54,935 bases of DNA from Rhodocyclaceae bacterium UBA2346 (GTDB lineage Bacteria > Pseudomonadota > Gammaproteobacteria > Burkholderiales > Rhodocyclaceae), in NCBI GenBank assembly GCA_002344625.1, contig DDUE01000048.1, forward strand, positions 1-54,935, read 5' to 3'. Both the position numbers and the translations under genes were made by a program. Position 1 is the stretch's first letter. Each line of letters begins with the position of its first letter. Of this stretch, positions 1 through 14,712 are shown in pieces. Under the pieces are notes generated by a model. That model saw nothing but the letters and a program-made list of their open reading frames with translations, searched no databases and was not told the DNA's origin.

Positions 1-1320
1 GGTGGTGCCGGTGTGGGCGGTTGCGTTGCCCCCCGGTCGGGGGTGGAGCCGGTCGCGAACCTTGGCGAGCACGAGCGTCAGCAGATAAAGACCCGCGAGC
101 TGGGTGGTGAAGGCCTTGGTGGAGGCGACGCCGATTTCGGGGCCGGCGCGGGTGATGAAGCGTAGCGCGGCTTCGCGCACGATGGCCGATTCGGGTACGT
201 TGCAGATCGCCAGGGTGCGGGTCATGCCGAGGTTGCGCGCATGCTTGAGCGCAGCCAGGGTATCGGCGGTTTCACCGGACTGCGAGATCACCACCACGAG
301 GGTGTCGGGGTTGGGCACGGATTCGCGGTAGCGGTATTCGCTGGCGATCTCGACCACGCAGGGTACGCGGGCGATCGATTCGATCCAGTAACGCGCGACC
401 AGCCCGGCGTGGTAGCTGGTGCCGCAGGCAATGATCAGGACCTGCGAGACACCGTCGAGCAGTTCCGGGGCGCGCGAGCCGAACAGTTGCGCGCTGACCG
501 AGCCGCCGCCGGCGATGGTCTCCAGCGTGTTCGCCAGCGCCTGCGGCTGCTCGAAGATTTCCTTCTGCATGTAATGGCGAAACTGACCGAGCTCGACCGC
601 GTCCGCGGACAGGCTGGAAACATGCAGCTCGCGCTCGACCGGGCTGCCGTCGGCGCGGACGATGCGGTATCCGCCCAGGCGCAGTTCGGCAAGATCGCCG
701 TCCTCGAGGTAGATCACGTTGCGGGTGACCTGCAGCAGCGCGGCGGTATCGGAAGCGGCATACATGCCGTCCTCGCCCACGCCCAGCAGCAAGGGCGCGC
801 CGCTGCGCGCGACGATGGCGCGCGTCGGTTCGGCTTCGGACAACACCGCGATCGCGTAGGCGCCGGTGAGCTCGTTCACCGTCAGCCGGACGGCGTCGAA
901 CAGATCGGCGCCGGTGGCGAGCTTGCTCTGGATGAGGTGGGCGATCGCCTCGGTGTCGGTATCCGACTCGAACACATAGCCCTGTGCCTGAAGGCGGCTG
1001 CGGATTTCGGCGAAGTTCTCGATGATGCCGTTGTGAACCACCGCGAGGCCGCCGGAGATGTGCGGATGGGCGTTGCGCTCGGACGGCACGCCATGGGTGG
1101 CCCAGCGCGTGTGGGCAATGCCGATCGTTGCCGCCAGCTGGCGCTCGTCCGCCAGCGCGGCCAGGTCGGCTACCCTGCCGGCGGAGCGCAAGCGGGTCAA
1201 GCCCTGGTTGACGACCGCCACCCCGGCCGAGTCATACCCGCGGTACTCGAGCTTGCGCAGCCCCTCGATCAGGACGGGAACGATGTTGCCGGTGGAAATG
1301 GCCGTGACGATGCCGCACAT
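1..1320 (-). CDS. glmS: Glutamine--fructose-6-phosphate aminotransferase (isomerizing), 3' end cut by window
   Basis: Cytosolic enzyme that makes glucosamine-6-phosphate from fructose-6-phosphate and glutamine, the first step towards UDP-GlcNAc. The reading frame starts MCGIVTAIS, so Cys2 becomes the N-terminal nucleophile of the class II glutaminase domain (about residues 2-215; motifs HTRWATHG and VHNGIIEN are visible). A first SIS sugar-binding domain follows with ACGTSYHAG and SQSGETADT. The frame runs off the left edge of the window after 440 codons, so about a quarter of the usual ~609 residues (the second SIS domain) is missing. It starts 15 nt downstream of glmU on the same strand, so the two are probably co-transcribed, which matches consecutive steps of one pathway. 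No glmS ribozyme is expected in this group and none was seen. Confidence 0.96.
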   Translation of the reverse strand, partial: MCGIVTAISTGNIVPVLIEGLRKLEYRGYDSAGVAVVNQGLTRLRSAGRVADLAALADERQLAATIGIAHTRWATHGVPSERNAHPHISGGLAVVHNGIIENFAEIRSRLQAQGYVFESDTDTEAIAHLIQSKLATGADLFDAVRLTVNELTGAYAIAVLSEAEPTRAIVARSGAPLLLGVGEDGMYAASDTAALLQVTRNVIYLEDGDLAELRLGGYRIVRADGSPVERELHVSSLSADAVELGQFRHYMQKEIFEQPQALANTLETIAGGGSVSAQLFGSRAPELLDGVSQVLIIACGTSYHAGLVARYWIESIARVPCVVEIASEYRYRESVPNPDTLVVVISQSGETADTLAALKHARNLGMTRTLAICNVPESAIVREAALRFITRAGPEIGVASTKAFTTQLAGLYLLTLVLAKVRDRLHPRPGGNATAHTGTT

Positions 1321-1335
1321 GGAAACTCTCCTGGA

Positions 1336-2697
1336 TTACTTCTTGATCTTGATCGGCCGCTTCCAGCCGGGAATGGCGAGCTGGCGCGCGCGCGAAACGG
1401 TGAGCTGCTCGGGCGGCGCATCCTTGGTGAGCGTGGTGCCGGCACCGAGCGTGGCGCCGCGGCCGACGCGCACCGGCGCGACCAGCTGGGTGTCGGAGCC
1501 GATGAAGACGTCGTCCTCGATGATGGTGCGGAACTTGTTGGCGCCATCGTAGTTGCAGGTGATGGTGCCGGCGCCGATGTTTACCCGTTGGCCGACGTCG
1601 GCATCGCCCACGTAGGCGAGGTGGTTGGCCTTGGAGTGGTCCTGGATGTGGCTGTTCTTGATTTCGACGAAGTTGCCGACGTGCACATCCGCCCCCAGCC
1701 GCGTGCCCGGGCGGGTGCGCGCATAGGGGCCGATCACGCAGGCGGCGCCCATGGTGGTGTCCTCGATATGCGAGAACGGCGCGATGCGGGTGCCGGCACC
1801 GATCACGGCGTCGCGGATCACGCAGTTGGGCCCGATGCGCACGTTGTCGCCAAGCTCGACGCGGCCTTCGAACACGCAATTGACGTCGATCTCGACATCC
1901 TGCCCGCAGACGAGCTCGCCGCGCAGGTCGAAGCGGCCCGGGTCGATCAGGGTGACGCCGTCGTTCATCAGCCGTTCGGCCTGGTTGCGCTGGTGGAGGC
2001 GCTCGAGCTCGGCGAGCTGGCCGCGATTGTTCACGCCCAGGGTTTCGCCGACGGCGTCGGGCGTGACGGTGACCACCGGCGTGCCCTCGGCGACGGCCAG
2101 CGCGATGATGTCGGTCAGGTAATACTCGCCCTGCGCGTTGTCGTTGCCGACCCGCGCCAGCCAGTCGACCAGGCGCTCGTACGGCGCCATCAGGATGCCG
2201 GTATTGATCTCGTTGATGCGCAACTGCTCGGGCGTGGCATCCTTCTGCTCGACGATGCACTGAACGGCGCCCTCGTCATTGCGGACGATGCGGCCGTAGC
2301 CGGTGGGGTCTTCGAGCTCGATGGTCAGCAGCGCGAGCGAACGCTCGCCCGCCGCGGCGCGCAGGCGGCGCAGTGTCGCCTCGCCGATCAGCGGCACGTC
2401 GCCGTACAACACCATCACCGGCGCACCGCCGTCCAGTTGCGGCAGGGCCTGGGCGACTGCGTGGCCGGTACCGAGTTGCGGCTCCTGGCGGGCCCAGACG
2501 ATATCCGGGGCCTGCAGGGCCTCGCGCACCACTTCGCCGCCATGTCCATACACCACGCAGATGCGCGAAACATCGAGCCTTCGTGCGGTTGCGAGCACAT
2601 GCGCGAGCATCGGCCGACCCGCGAGCCGCTGCAACACCTTGGGCAGGGCCGAGCGCATGCGCGTTCCCTTGCCCGCCGCCAGAATCACGACATCCAT
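1336..2697 (-). CDS. glmU: Bifunctional UDP-N-acetylglucosamine pyrophosphorylase / glucosamine-1-phosphate N-acetyltransferase
   Basis: Makes UDP-GlcNAc for peptidoglycan and lipopolysaccharide by acetylating GlcN-1-P and then uridylylating it. I chose the ATG at 2697, giving [14 protein letters not shown], because this is the conserved N-terminus; an in-frame start 25 codons upstream adds unrelated residues. The protein has 453 residues, close to the E. coli length of 456. The nucleotidyltransferase motif LAAGKGTRM...PKVL is at residues 6-22. The second half is a left-handed beta-helix of hexapeptide repeats ([20 protein letters not shown] onwards), ending in the acetyltransferase tail. It is the first gene of a glmU-glmS pair. 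Confidence 0.97.
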   Translation of the reverse strand: MDVVILAAGKGTRMRSALPKVLQRLAGRPMLAHVLATARRLDVSRICVVYGHGGEVVREALQAPDIVWARQEPQLGTGHAVAQALPQLDGGAPVMVLYGDVPLIGEATLRRLRAAAGERSLALLTIELEDPTGYGRIVRNDEGAVQCIVEQKDATPEQLRINEINTGILMAPYERLVDWLARVGNDNAQGEYYLTDIIALAVAEGTPVVTVTPDAVGETLGVNNRGQLAELERLHQRNQAERLMNDGVTLIDPGRFDLRGELVCGQDVEIDVNCVFEGRVELGDNVRIGPNCVIRDAVIGAGTRIAPFSHIEDTTMGAACVIGPYARTRPGTRLGADVHVGNFVEIKNSHIQDHSKANHLAYVGDADVGQRVNIGAGTITCNYDGANKFRTIIEDDVFIGSDTQLVAPVRVGRGATLGAGTTLTKDAPPEQLTVSRARQLAIPGWKRPIKIKK

Positions 2698-2818
2698 GGA
2701 CACCCCGAAGCATTCGAAATCGGGCCGAAGTGTAGCATGGGGCCATGCACCGGCCCGTGACCCTGTGCGCATTCACATTTACACAACACTCGATGGTGCA
2801 CCGCACATGGCAAGGAAT

Positions 2819-2833
2819 GTTTCACACAGAAAC
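2819..2833. promoter_or_regulatory. Inverted repeat in the glmU / pta divergent intergenic region
   Basis: The 190-bp gap between the divergent glmU and MaoC-Pta genes contains GTTTC-ACACA-GAAAC, a 5-bp inverted repeat about 55 nt upstream of the MaoC-Pta start. A GTTGCAAC palindrome lies at 2861-2868. Either could be an operator for the acetyl-phosphate genes, but no regulator is identified and chance is not excluded. Confidence 0.25.
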
Positions 2834-2887
2834 GAATAGCAACAAAGGTAGAATGGCAATGTTGCAACGCACCCTGCGAGAACCCGC

Positions 2888-4297
2888 ATGCACAAACCAG
2901 CAAACCAATACATCGAGAACCGCACCTACGACGAAATCCAGATCGGCGATTTCGCACAGCTCGTGCGAACGCTGCGCCCGGATGACATCCACCTGTTCGC
3001 AGTCATGTCGGGCGACGTCAACCCGACCCACGTCGACACCGAATATGCGCGCTCCAGCCAGTTCCGCGAAGTGGTCGGCCACAGCATGTGGGGCAGCACC
3101 CTGATCTCGTCGATCCTGGGCACCGAGTTCCCCGGTCCGGGTACTGTTTACGTGTCGCAAGGGCTGAACTTCTGGCGTCCGATCACGATTGGCGACACGC
3201 TCACCATCACGGTGACCTGCCGTGGCAAGTTCGAACACAATCACCACCTGATCCTCGACTGCCTGGCGGTCAATCAGGATGGTCTCAAGGTGATCGACGG
3301 CGTCGCCGAAGTGCAGGCCCCGACCGAGAAGGTCAAGCGCACCCGCATCAACCTGCCCGAAGTCACGATTTCGGATCGCGAACTGCGCTACCGCCACCTG
3401 TTGTCGATCACGTCGGGGCTCTCGCCGATCCCGATCGCGGTGGCCCATCCGTGCGACGCGGAATCGCTGCGCGGTCCGATCCAGGCGGCCCAGGCCGGCC
3501 TGGTCGACCCGATCCTGGTCGGCCCCGAATCGCGCATTCGCGCGGTGGCCGAAGAGCAAGGGCTCGACCTGACCGGTTTTCGCATCGTCGACACCCCGCA
3601 CAGCCATGCCTCGGCCGAGACCGCCGTGGCCCTGTGCCGCGACGGCGGCGTCGAAGCGCTGATGAAGGGCTCGCTGCACACCGATGAATTGATGAGTGCG
3701 GTGGTGTCGCGCAGCGGATTGCGGACCTCGCGCCGCGTCAGCCATGTGTTCATGGCCGATGTGCCGACCTATCCGCACCCGCTGCTGATCACCGACGCGG
3801 CGATCAACATCGACCCCACGCTCGAAGAAAAAGTCGACATCGTTCAGAACGCCATCGACCTCGGCATCATTCTCGGCCTGGGCGAGCCCAAGGTCGCGAT
3901 TCTGTCTGCGGTCGAAACGGTGACCTCCAAGCTGCGCTCGACCATCGACGCCGCCGCGCTGTGCAAGATGGCCGACCGCGGCCAGATCAAGGGCGGCCTG
4001 CTCGACGGTCCGCTCGCGTTCGACAACGCGGTGTCGCTCGTCGCGGCCAAGACCAAGGGCATTCGTTCGGCCGTGGCCGGCAATGCCGACATCCTGGTGG
4101 TGCCTGACCTCGAATCGGGCAACATGGTGGCAAAGCAGCTCGAATACCTCGGCAACGCGCTGATGGCCGGCGTGGTGCTGGGCGCGCGCGTACCGATCGT
4201 GCTGACCAGCCGTGCCGACACGGCCGAAACACGGACCGCCTCGTGCGCGATCGTCCAGCTCATGGCCCACAAGAAACGGAACTCGGACCAGTCATGA
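2888..4297 (+). CDS. MaoC-like enoyl-CoA hydratase fused to phosphate acetyltransferase
   Basis: A 469-residue two-domain protein. Residues about 12-140 form a MaoC-type hot-dog hydratase, with the active-site region FAVMSGDVNPTHVD and the GHSMWG segment. Residues about 160-465 form a phosphate acetyl/butyryltransferase domain, with LSPIPIAVAHPCDAESL, the repeated GGVEALMKGSLHTDELM region and IVLTSRADTAETR near the end. The second domain should interconvert acetyl-CoA (or another short acyl-CoA) and acyl-phosphate. The first may hydrate short enoyl-CoAs, for example in polyhydroxybutyrate metabolism. The start at MHKPANQY leaves a complete MaoC domain; the ribosome site (GAGA) is weak. The stop codon overlaps the ackA start in ATGA, so the two are translationally coupled. 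Fusions of this kind are known in Alpha- and Betaproteobacteria. Confidence is high for the domains, moderate for the substrates. Confidence 0.93.
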   Translation: MHKPANQYIENRTYDEIQIGDFAQLVRTLRPDDIHLFAVMSGDVNPTHVDTEYARSSQFREVVGHSMWGSTLISSILGTEFPGPGTVYVSQGLNFWRPITIGDTLTITVTCRGKFEHNHHLILDCLAVNQDGLKVIDGVAEVQAPTEKVKRTRINLPEVTISDRELRYRHLLSITSGLSPIPIAVAHPCDAESLRGPIQAAQAGLVDPILVGPESRIRAVAEEQGLDLTGFRIVDTPHSHASAETAVALCRDGGVEALMKGSLHTDELMSAVVSRSGLRTSRRVSHVFMADVPTYPHPLLITDAAINIDPTLEEKVDIVQNAIDLGIILGLGEPKVAILSAVETVTSKLRSTIDAAALCKMADRGQIKGGLLDGPLAFDNAVSLVAAKTKGIRSAVAGNADILVVPDLESGNMVAKQLEYLGNALMAGVVLGARVPIVLTSRADTAETRTASCAIVQLMAHKKRNSDQS

Positions 4298-5478
4298 AAG
4301 CCATACTCGTTCTAAATGCCGGCTCCAGCAGTCTCAAGTTCGCGCTTTACCCGATCAACGGCGAACTCGCCGCAACGCCCGCGATCTCCGGGCAGATCGA
4401 AGGCATCGGCGCGAAGCCCGAACTCAAGGCCAAAGGCCCGGACGGCAAGCGCGTCACCGAAGCGGTAAAGATTTCGGGCGAACACGGCGAGCAACATCGC
4501 GACGCCCTCACCCATCTGTTCGGCTGGCTGGCGGCCAACAATCCCGCGCTCGACGTGGTCGCGGCCGGTCACCGGGTGGTACACGGCGGCGAACGCTACA
4601 GCGCTCCGGTGCTGCTCACCCCGGCCCTGCTGGGCGAGCTGGATGCCTTCGTGCCGCTCGCACCGCTGCACCAGCCGCACAACCTGCGCGCGGTGCGCGC
4701 GCTGGGCGAACTGATGCCCGACGTGCCCCAGATCGCCTGCTTCGATACCGCCTTCCACCGCACCCAGGCGCCGGTCGCGCAAGCATTCGCGCTGCCGCGG
4801 GCGCTCTCCGACGAGGGCATCAAGCGCTACGGTTTTCATGGCCTTTCCTACGACTATGTCGCGCGCCAGCTACCCGACGTGATCGGCGAGCGGGCGAACG
4901 GCGCCGTGGTGATCGCGCACCTGGGCAATGGGGCATCGATGGCCGCGCTGCGCGAGCGCAAGAGCGTGGCCTCGACGATGGGCTTCACCGCGGTGGAAGG
5001 CCTGATGATGGGCACCCGCACCGGCAGCCTCGACCCCGGCGTGATGCTGTATCTGATGGAGCAGAAGGGCATGGACGCGAAAGCGCTCACCAGCCTGCTG
5101 TACAAGGAATCCGGTCTGCTGGGCGTTTCGGGGATCAGCCAGGACATGCGTGCCCTGCTCGCCTCTGACGCCGCCGAGGCCGCCGAGGCGGTCGACCTGT
5201 TCTGCTATCGCATCGCGCGCGAACTCGGCTCGCTGGCCGCCGCGGCGGGCGGCCTGGACGCGCTGGTGTTCACCGGCGGCATCGGCGAACATGCCGCGCC
5301 GGTGCGTGCGAAGGTCGCCGCCCTGTCGGCCTGGCTCGGGATCGAACTCGACGCCGACGCGAACGCGGAAGGCTGTGTACGGATCGAGGCACCGGGCAGC
5401 CGCGTGGCGGTGGCGGTGGTGCCGACCGACGAGGAACGCATGATCGCGCGCTACACCATGGAGCTGCTGGGTCTCTGA
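4294..5478 (+). CDS. ackA: Acetate kinase
   Basis: Makes ATP and acetate from acetyl-phosphate, or the reverse, and pairs with the phosphate acetyltransferase encoded just upstream (ATGA overlap). The protein has 394 residues, normal for the family. Both acetokinase signatures are present: LNAGSSSLKFALY at residues 6-18 and RYGFHGLSYDYV near residue 180. The acetate-binding region HRVVHGGERY, the catalytic FDTAFHRT, the phosphate loop HLGNGAS and GTRTGSLDPG are also intact. The start MKAILVLNAGSSS is the family N-terminus; an upstream in-frame ATG lies inside the preceding gene and is rejected. Confidence 0.97.
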   Translation: MKAILVLNAGSSSLKFALYPINGELAATPAISGQIEGIGAKPELKAKGPDGKRVTEAVKISGEHGEQHRDALTHLFGWLAANNPALDVVAAGHRVVHGGERYSAPVLLTPALLGELDAFVPLAPLHQPHNLRAVRALGELMPDVPQIACFDTAFHRTQAPVAQAFALPRALSDEGIKRYGFHGLSYDYVARQLPDVIGERANGAVVIAHLGNGASMAALRERKSVASTMGFTAVEGLMMGTRTGSLDPGVMLYLMEQKGMDAKALTSLLYKESGLLGVSGISQDMRALLASDAAEAAEAVDLFCYRIARELGSLAAAAGGLDALVFTGGIGEHAAPVRAKVAALSAWLGIELDADANAEGCVRIEAPGSRVAVAVVPTDEERMIARYTMELLGL

Positions 5479-5484
5479 CCCATG

Positions 5485-5519
5485 AAAAACCCCGGGGCCT
5501 TGACGGGCGACCCGGGGTT
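5485..5519 (-). terminator. Rho-independent terminator downstream of gltD
   Basis: Inverted repeat AACCCCGGG (5488-5496) with CCCGGGGTT (5511-5519). On the minus strand it is followed by a short T run (complement of the A run 5485-5489). It lies between the convergent ackA and gltD and best fits the end of the gltB-gltD transcript; the plus strand lacks a U tract. Confidence 0.7.
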
Positions 5520-5569
5520 CGTCGGCTGCAACCGGGTGATCCCGGCTGCATCAGGTCTGGATGCGCAGC

Positions 5570-7036
5570 TCAGCGCGGCAGCACCGACCCCCCCATCAAG
5601 AACTCATCGACCGCGCGTGCGGCCTGGCGGCCTTCGCGAATCGCCCACACCACGAGCGACTGACCACGACGCACGTCGCCGGCGGCAAACACCTTGGCGA
5701 CGCTGGTGGCGTAGCTGCCTTCGCCGTCGGTGCCGGCCTTGGCATTGCCACGCGCATCCTTGTCGACGCCGAACGCTTCGAGCAGGCCACCGACCGGGTT
5801 GGTGAAACCCATGGCGAGGAACACGCGCTCCGCCGGGAAGACTTCCTCGCTGCCGGCGACTTCGGACATGCGGCCGTCCTTCCATTCGAGCCGGACGGTG
5901 CGCACGCCGGTGAGCTTGCCGTTCTCGCCGATGAACGCCTTGGTACCGATCGCATACTCGCGCTGGGTTTCGCCTTCGAGATGCGACGACGAGGTACGCA
6001 GCTTGATCGGCCAGTACGGCCAGGTCAGCGCCTTGTTCTCCTGCTCGGGCGGCTGCGGCATCACCTCGAACTGGGTCACCGAAGTCGCGCCATGGCGGTA
6101 ACTGGTACCGACGCAGTCGGAGCCGGTGTCGCCACCGCCAATCACCACCACGTTGCAGCCTTCGGCCGAGATCGGGTTGGGGCGGTCGCCCGCCACCTGC
6201 TTGTTCTGCGGGATCAGGAACTCGAGCGCGAAATACACGCCCTCCAACTCACGCCCTGGCACCGGCAGGTCGCGCGGCACTTCCGCGCCGCCGGCGAGCA
6301 CCACGGCATCGAACTCGGCCTTGAGCCGGGCGGCGCTGACGACTTCCTTGGCATCGTTGATGATGCCGACCGGCAGATCCTGGGTGGCCACCACCACGCT
6401 GGTGCGGAAGCTCACGCCTTCGGCCTGCATCTGCTCGACCCGGCGGTCGATCAGCGACTTCTCCATCTTGAAATCGGGGATGCCATAACGCAGCAGGCCA
6501 CCGATGCGGTCGTTCTTCTCGAACACGGTCACGTCGTGGCCGGCGCGGGCAAGTTGCTGCGCCGCGGCCATGCCGGCCGGACCGGAGCCGACCACCGCCA
6601 CCTTCTTGCCGGTCTTGGCGGCAGGCGGTTGCGGCTTGACCCAGCCTTGCTCCCAGGCCTTGTCGATGATCGCCTGCTCGATCGACTTGATGCCGACCGC
6701 ATCGGAGTTGATGTTGAGCGTGCACGCCGCTTCACAGGGCGCCGGGCAGATGCGGCCGGTGAACTCGGGAAAGTTGTTGGTGGAATGCAGCACCTCGATC
6801 GCCTGCTGCCACTGGCCGCGATACACCAGGTCGTTCCAGTCCGGGATGATGTTGTTCACCGGGCAGCCGTTATTACAGAACGGAATGCCGCAGTCCATGC
6901 AGCGGGCGCCCTGCACCGCGGCCTGCTCGTCGTTCAGGCGGAGCACGAATTCCTTGTAGCTCCTGACCCGGTCCGCCGCCGGCGCGTAGGCCTGCGACAG
7001 ACGTTGATATTCCAGAAATCCGGTGGGCTTGCCCAT
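5570..7036 (-). CDS. gltD: Glutamate synthase (NADPH) small subunit
   Basis: Beta subunit of NADPH-GOGAT, which feeds electrons from NADPH through FAD to GltB. It has 488 residues, as expected. The N-terminal cysteine clusters for [4Fe-4S] are [14 protein letters not shown] and CPAPCEAAC. The first dinucleotide-binding fold is [15 protein letters not shown] and the second is [14 protein letters not shown]. The last segment, [18 protein letters not shown], is the FAD-binding end motif. I took the ATG giving [10 protein letters not shown], the conserved start; it lies 1 nt after the gltB stop, so translation is coupled. An in-frame ATG 22 codons upstream would sit inside gltB and is rejected. 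Confidence 0.97.
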   Translation of the reverse strand: MGKPTGFLEYQRLSQAYAPAADRVRSYKEFVLRLNDEQAAVQGARCMDCGIPFCNNGCPVNNIIPDWNDLVYRGQWQQAIEVLHSTNNFPEFTGRICPAPCEAACTLNINSDAVGIKSIEQAIIDKAWEQGWVKPQPPAAKTGKKVAVVGSGPAGMAAAQQLARAGHDVTVFEKNDRIGGLLRYGIPDFKMEKSLIDRRVEQMQAEGVSFRTSVVVATQDLPVGIINDAKEVVSAARLKAEFDAVVLAGGAEVPRDLPVPGRELEGVYFALEFLIPQNKQVAGDRPNPISAEGCNVVVIGGGDTGSDCVGTSYRHGATSVTQFEVMPQPPEQENKALTWPYWPIKLRTSSSHLEGETQREYAIGTKAFIGENGKLTGVRTVRLEWKDGRMSEVAGSEEVFPAERVFLAMGFTNPVGGLLEAFGVDKDARGNAKAGTDGEGSYATSVAKVFAAGDVRRGQSLVVWAIREGRQAARAVDEFLMGGSVLPR

Positions 7037-7037
7037 G

Positions 7038-11711
<4,674 letters not shown>

Positions 11712-11810
11712 CACGCTCATCCTCAACACAAATCAAAGCCGGCTTTCATCCGGCATGGAACGGGTGGCTGCATCGAAAGCAATAACTGCGCCACAAACGA
11801 GAAGCGCGTC
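11712..11810 (-). promoter_or_regulatory. gltB upstream region with a 12-bp palindrome
   Basis: This is the stretch between the dgt terminator and gltB. It contains the perfect palindrome AAAGCCGGCTTT at 11735-11746, 24 nt upstream of the gltB start, where it could act as an operator or a leader hairpin. I could not pick convincing -35 and -10 boxes. Confidence 0.3.
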
Positions 11811-11843
11811 AAAAAAAGCCGGTGCGAACGCGGGCCGGCTTTT
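11811..11843 (-). terminator. Rho-independent terminator of the pil-aro-dgt operon
   Basis: Stem AAAAGCCGG (11814-11822) with CCGGCTTTT (11835-11843), loop of 12 nt. Read on the minus strand it ends in seven T residues (complement of the A run 11811-11817). It lies 116 nt after the dgt stop and upstream of gltB, so it should separate the long pil operon from gltBD. Confidence 0.75.
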
Positions 11844-11958
11844 CAGGACCGGTGCGGCAGCACGCGGCCCAAGCTTACAATTCGGGCGGGCTTAGAAATA
11901 TACGCGCGAGAACCCGTCGATTCAAGGATTTTTTGCGCTGCAGTAAGGCTATGAATGC

Positions 11959-13083
11959 TCAGTAGATTTCGCCCACTGCGAAGAGCCGCCGGTGCTCTTT
12001 GATCGCGTATCGATCGGTCATTCCGGCAATGTAGTCGGCGATGGCGCGAGGCTTTTCCAGGCGCGCGCGCGCCTGATACTGCGGCGGCAGCAGCCGCGGA
12101 TCGGACATGAAGGCGCCGAACAGGTCTGAAATGATGCGGCGGGCCTTGTTGGTCATCCGCAAGACCTGGTAGTGCCAATAGAGTTTTTCGCGCAGAAAGC
12201 TCTTGAGTTCGTGCAGACGCGGCTGCAGGTCGGCCGAATAAGCGACCAGTCGCGGTGCGGTACGCACTTCGTCGAGCGTCAGCACACCGGTTTGCACTAT
12301 ATTGGTGCGCGTCTGCTCGATCAGATCCACCGCCATGATGTTGATCATGCGCCTGATCGTTTCGTGAATCAGCCGCCGCCCGGCCAGACCCGGCCACTGT
12401 GCCTCGACCTCGCGGCGCTTTTCGGTAAACAGCGCGACTTCGAGCAATTGCTCGAGGGTGATCAGCCCCGACCGCAACCCATCGTCGATATCGTGGTTGT
12501 TGTAGGCGATTTCGTCGGCGAGATTCGCGATTTGTGCCTCGAGCGTGGGCTGCTGCCCGCGCAGGAAACGCTGCCCAAGCTCGCCCAGTTGCGTCGCATT
12601 GGCGCGCGAACAGTGCTTGAGAATGCCTTCACGGGTCTCGAAGGTCAGGTTGAGCCCATCGAACCCGGCATAGTGCTCCTCCAGGAGATCAACCGTGCGC
12701 AGCGATTGCAGGTTGTGTTCGAAGCCCCCGTGCTCTTTCATGCACTCATTTAGTGCATCCTGCCCCGCATGACCGAAGGGCGTGTGCCCAAGATCGTGCG
12801 CGAGGGCGATCGCTTCGGCGAGATCTTCATTCAGCTTCAAGGTGCGGGCGATGCTGCGGCAAATCTGCGCGACCTCGATGCTGTGGGTGAGCCGGGTGCG
12901 GAACAGGTCGCCTTCGTGGTTGACGAAGACCTGGGTCTTGTACTCGAGGCGGCGAAACGCGGTCGAGTGGACGATGCGGTCACGATCGCGCTGGAATTCG
13001 CTCCGAATACCGGGTGGCGGTTCGGCATGCACGCGCCCGCGCGAATTTGCCTCGGACGTGGCGTACGACGCCAGCGCGGTCAT
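11959..13083 (-). CDS. dgt: Deoxyguanosinetriphosphate triphosphohydrolase-like HD protein
   Basis: HD-superfamily dNTPase that cleaves dGTP (or other dNTPs) to nucleoside and triphosphate. The protein has 374 residues, matching the shorter dGTPase-like subfamily rather than the ~500-residue E. coli Dgt. The metal-binding set is visible: THSIEVAQI, the HD pair in [14 protein letters not shown], and [17 protein letters not shown] chose the ATG at 13083 ([17 protein letters not shown]), which overlaps the aroB stop in ATGA; the frame extends upstream into aroB but without family similarity. It is the last gene of the pilM-dgt transcript, and the aroK-aroB-dgt order is common in Betaproteobacteria. 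dGTPases can also limit phage replication, but this gene sits in the housekeeping operon. Confidence 0.95.
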   Translation of the reverse strand: MTALASYATSEANSRGRVHAEPPPGIRSEFQRDRDRIVHSTAFRRLEYKTQVFVNHEGDLFRTRLTHSIEVAQICRSIARTLKLNEDLAEAIALAHDLGHTPFGHAGQDALNECMKEHGGFEHNLQSLRTVDLLEEHYAGFDGLNLTFETREGILKHCSRANATQLGELGQRFLRGQQPTLEAQIANLADEIAYNNHDIDDGLRSGLITLEQLLEVALFTEKRREVEAQWPGLAGRRLIHETIRRMINIMAVDLIEQTRTNIVQTGVLTLDEVRTAPRLVAYSADLQPRLHELKSFLREKLYWHYQVLRMTNKARRIISDLFGAFMSDPRLLPPQYQARARLEKPRAIADYIAGMTDRYAIKEHRRLFAVGEIY

Positions 13084-14162
13084 GCACACCCGGCCACGAT
13101 CGCCGCTTCGATCTCGGCGCGGGTGGCGCCGGCGTGGATCACCGCCTGTCCGATTCCACGCAGCAGGATCAGCCGAAGACGACCGTCCTCGACTTTCTTG
13201 TCGCCGGCCATCAAAGAAAGATAATGCGCCACCGGCAATGCCGGCCCCTTGACCGGCAGCCCGGCACGCCGATGAATGTGCCCGATGCGTTCGACCTCGG
13301 CCGGCGTGATCCAGCCGAGGCGGCACGACAGTTCGGCCGCCATCATCGTGCCCGCGGCGACGGCTTCGCCATGCAGCCATGCGCCGTATCCGAGCCCGGC
13401 TTCGATCGCATGTCCGAAAGTGTGGCCAAGATTGAGCAGCGCACGCTCCCCCTGCTCGGTTTCATCCCGGGCGACGACCTCGGCCTTGTTGGTGCAGGAG
13501 CGCTCGATCGCAAACACCAGCGCATCATGGTCGCGGGCGAGGAGCTTCTCGATGTTCGCTTCGAGCCAGACGAAGAACTCGCCATCGCGAATGAGGCCGT
13601 ACTTGATCACTTCGGCCAGGCCCGCCTTTAATTCCTGGTCGGGCAAGGTATCGAGCGTCGCGGTATCGGCCAGCACCAGTTGCGGCTGGTAGAAGGCCCC
13701 GATCATGTTCTTGCCCAGCGGGTGATTGATGGCGGTCTTGCCGCCGACCGACGAATCGACCTGAGACAACAGCGTGGTGGGCACCTGGATGAAAGGCATC
13801 CCGCGCTGAAAGGCCGACGCCGCGAACCCGGCCATGTCGCCGACGACACCGCCGCCGAGTGCGATCAACGTGGTCGAGCGCTCGCAGCGATCGCCGAGCA
13901 ATGCGTCGAAGATGAGGTTGAGTGTCTGCCAGTCCTTGTGGGCCTCGCCATCCGGCAGCGATACCGCGGTCGAGGCCACGCCCTGGCCCGCGAGCGCCGC
14001 CCGCAGGCGGTCAAGGTAAAGAGGGCCGACGACGTCGTTCGTAACGATCGCGACGCGCGGCTTCTTGAGATGGGGCAGGATCAGCGACGCATCGTCGAGC
14101 AGACCGCGCCCGATGTGGATGGGATAAGCCCTGTCACCCAGGGCGACATTCAGTGTGCGCAT
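13080..14162 (-). CDS. aroB: 3-dehydroquinate synthase
   Basis: Second enzyme of the shikimate pathway: converts DAHP to 3-dehydroquinate with NAD and a divalent metal. It has 360 residues. The NAD loop [16 protein letters not shown], the [19 protein letters not shown] segment, and the metal-binding residues in [20 protein letters not shown] and LHGEAVA are all present. The start [15 protein letters not shown] is conserved and lies 29 nt inside the 3' end of aroK, so the two are translationally coupled; the stop overlaps the dgt ATG. Confidence 0.97.
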   Translation of the reverse strand: MRTLNVALGDRAYPIHIGRGLLDDASLILPHLKKPRVAIVTNDVVGPLYLDRLRAALAGQGVASTAVSLPDGEAHKDWQTLNLIFDALLGDRCERSTTLIALGGGVVGDMAGFAASAFQRGMPFIQVPTTLLSQVDSSVGGKTAINHPLGKNMIGAFYQPQLVLADTATLDTLPDQELKAGLAEVIKYGLIRDGEFFVWLEANIEKLLARDHDALVFAIERSCTNKAEVVARDETEQGERALLNLGHTFGHAIEAGLGYGAWLHGEAVAAGTMMAAELSCRLGWITPAEVERIGHIHRRAGLPVKGPALPVAHYLSLMAGDKKVEDGRLRLILLRGIGQAVIHAGATRAEIEAAIVAGCA

Positions 14163-14712
14163 GGTGCTTGCGGAATTCCTCTACGGCTTGATCGAGATGG
14201 CGGACCATTCCACTCGGGTTTCCCCGTCCACCGTCGATCACGATGTCGGCGACCTCGCGATACAACGGGTCGCGCTCCCGAAACAACGACTCGAGCCGCT
14301 CGCGCGGATTGGGTACCTGCAGGAGCGGGCGCCCCTTGTCGTTGCGCGTGCGCTCCCAGAGAATGCGCGGCGGCACGTTCAGATAGACGACCGTGCCACG
14401 CCGCATCAGCATCTCCCGATTTTCCGGGTTGAGCACGACGCCGCCGCCGGTTGCCAGGACGAGACCGGTCTGGAGGGTGAGTTCGTCGAGCAACAGGCTT
14501 TCGCGGCGCCGGAACCCGGCTTCACCCTCGATCTCGAAGATCGTGGCGACCTTGACCCCCAACCGGGCTTCGAGTTCATGGTCGCAGTCGACGAAGTGCA
14601 TGCCCTTGCGGCGCGCATACTCACGCCCGACCGTGGTCTTGCCCGCCCCCATCAAGCCGACGAGTACGACAAGGAAAGCGCACGGCGCCTCCTGAAACAC
14701 GGTCACGCTCAA
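14134..14712 (-). CDS. aroK: Shikimate kinase
   Basis: Phosphorylates shikimate with ATP. Walker A is [11 protein letters not shown], followed by the shikimate-binding [17 protein letters not shown] and ATGGGVVL, and the lid region with RPLL. At 192 residues it is slightly longer than the usual ~175. The start is uncertain. A TTG at 14712 overlaps the pilQ stop (TTGA); GTG codons at 14706 and 14700 are alternatives, and no strong ribosome site favours one of them. Its end overlaps aroB by 29 nt. Linkage of shikimate kinase to pilQ is typical of Beta- and Gammaproteobacteria. Confidence 0.95.
   Translation of the reverse strand: MSVTVFQEAPCAFLVVLVGLMGAGKTTVGREYARRKGMHFVDCDHELEARLGVKVATIFEIEGEAGFRRRESLLLDELTLQTGLVLATGGGVVLNPENREMLMRRGTVVYLNVPPRILWERTRNDKGRPLLQVPNPRERLESLFRERDPLYREVADIVIDGGRGNPSGMVRHLDQAVEEFRKHHAHTECRPG

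Noticed and set aside
241..2760. Long plus-strand frame (839 codons) across glmS/glmU
   Set aside because: It lies opposite two well-recognised genes, has low-complexity R/A/G/D-rich composition and no motif; it is a high-GC antisense shadow. The same applies to long antisense frames over gltB, pilQ, prsT and fadE.
2822..4270. 482-codon minus-strand frame opposite the MaoC-Pta gene
   Set aside because: Composition is typical of a shadow frame, and the opposite strand carries clear MaoC and Pta motifs.
11959..13083. dgt as part of a phage-defence locus
   Set aside because: Although dGTPases can restrict phage, this gene is the last member of the conserved pil-aro operon, so a housekeeping role is more likely.
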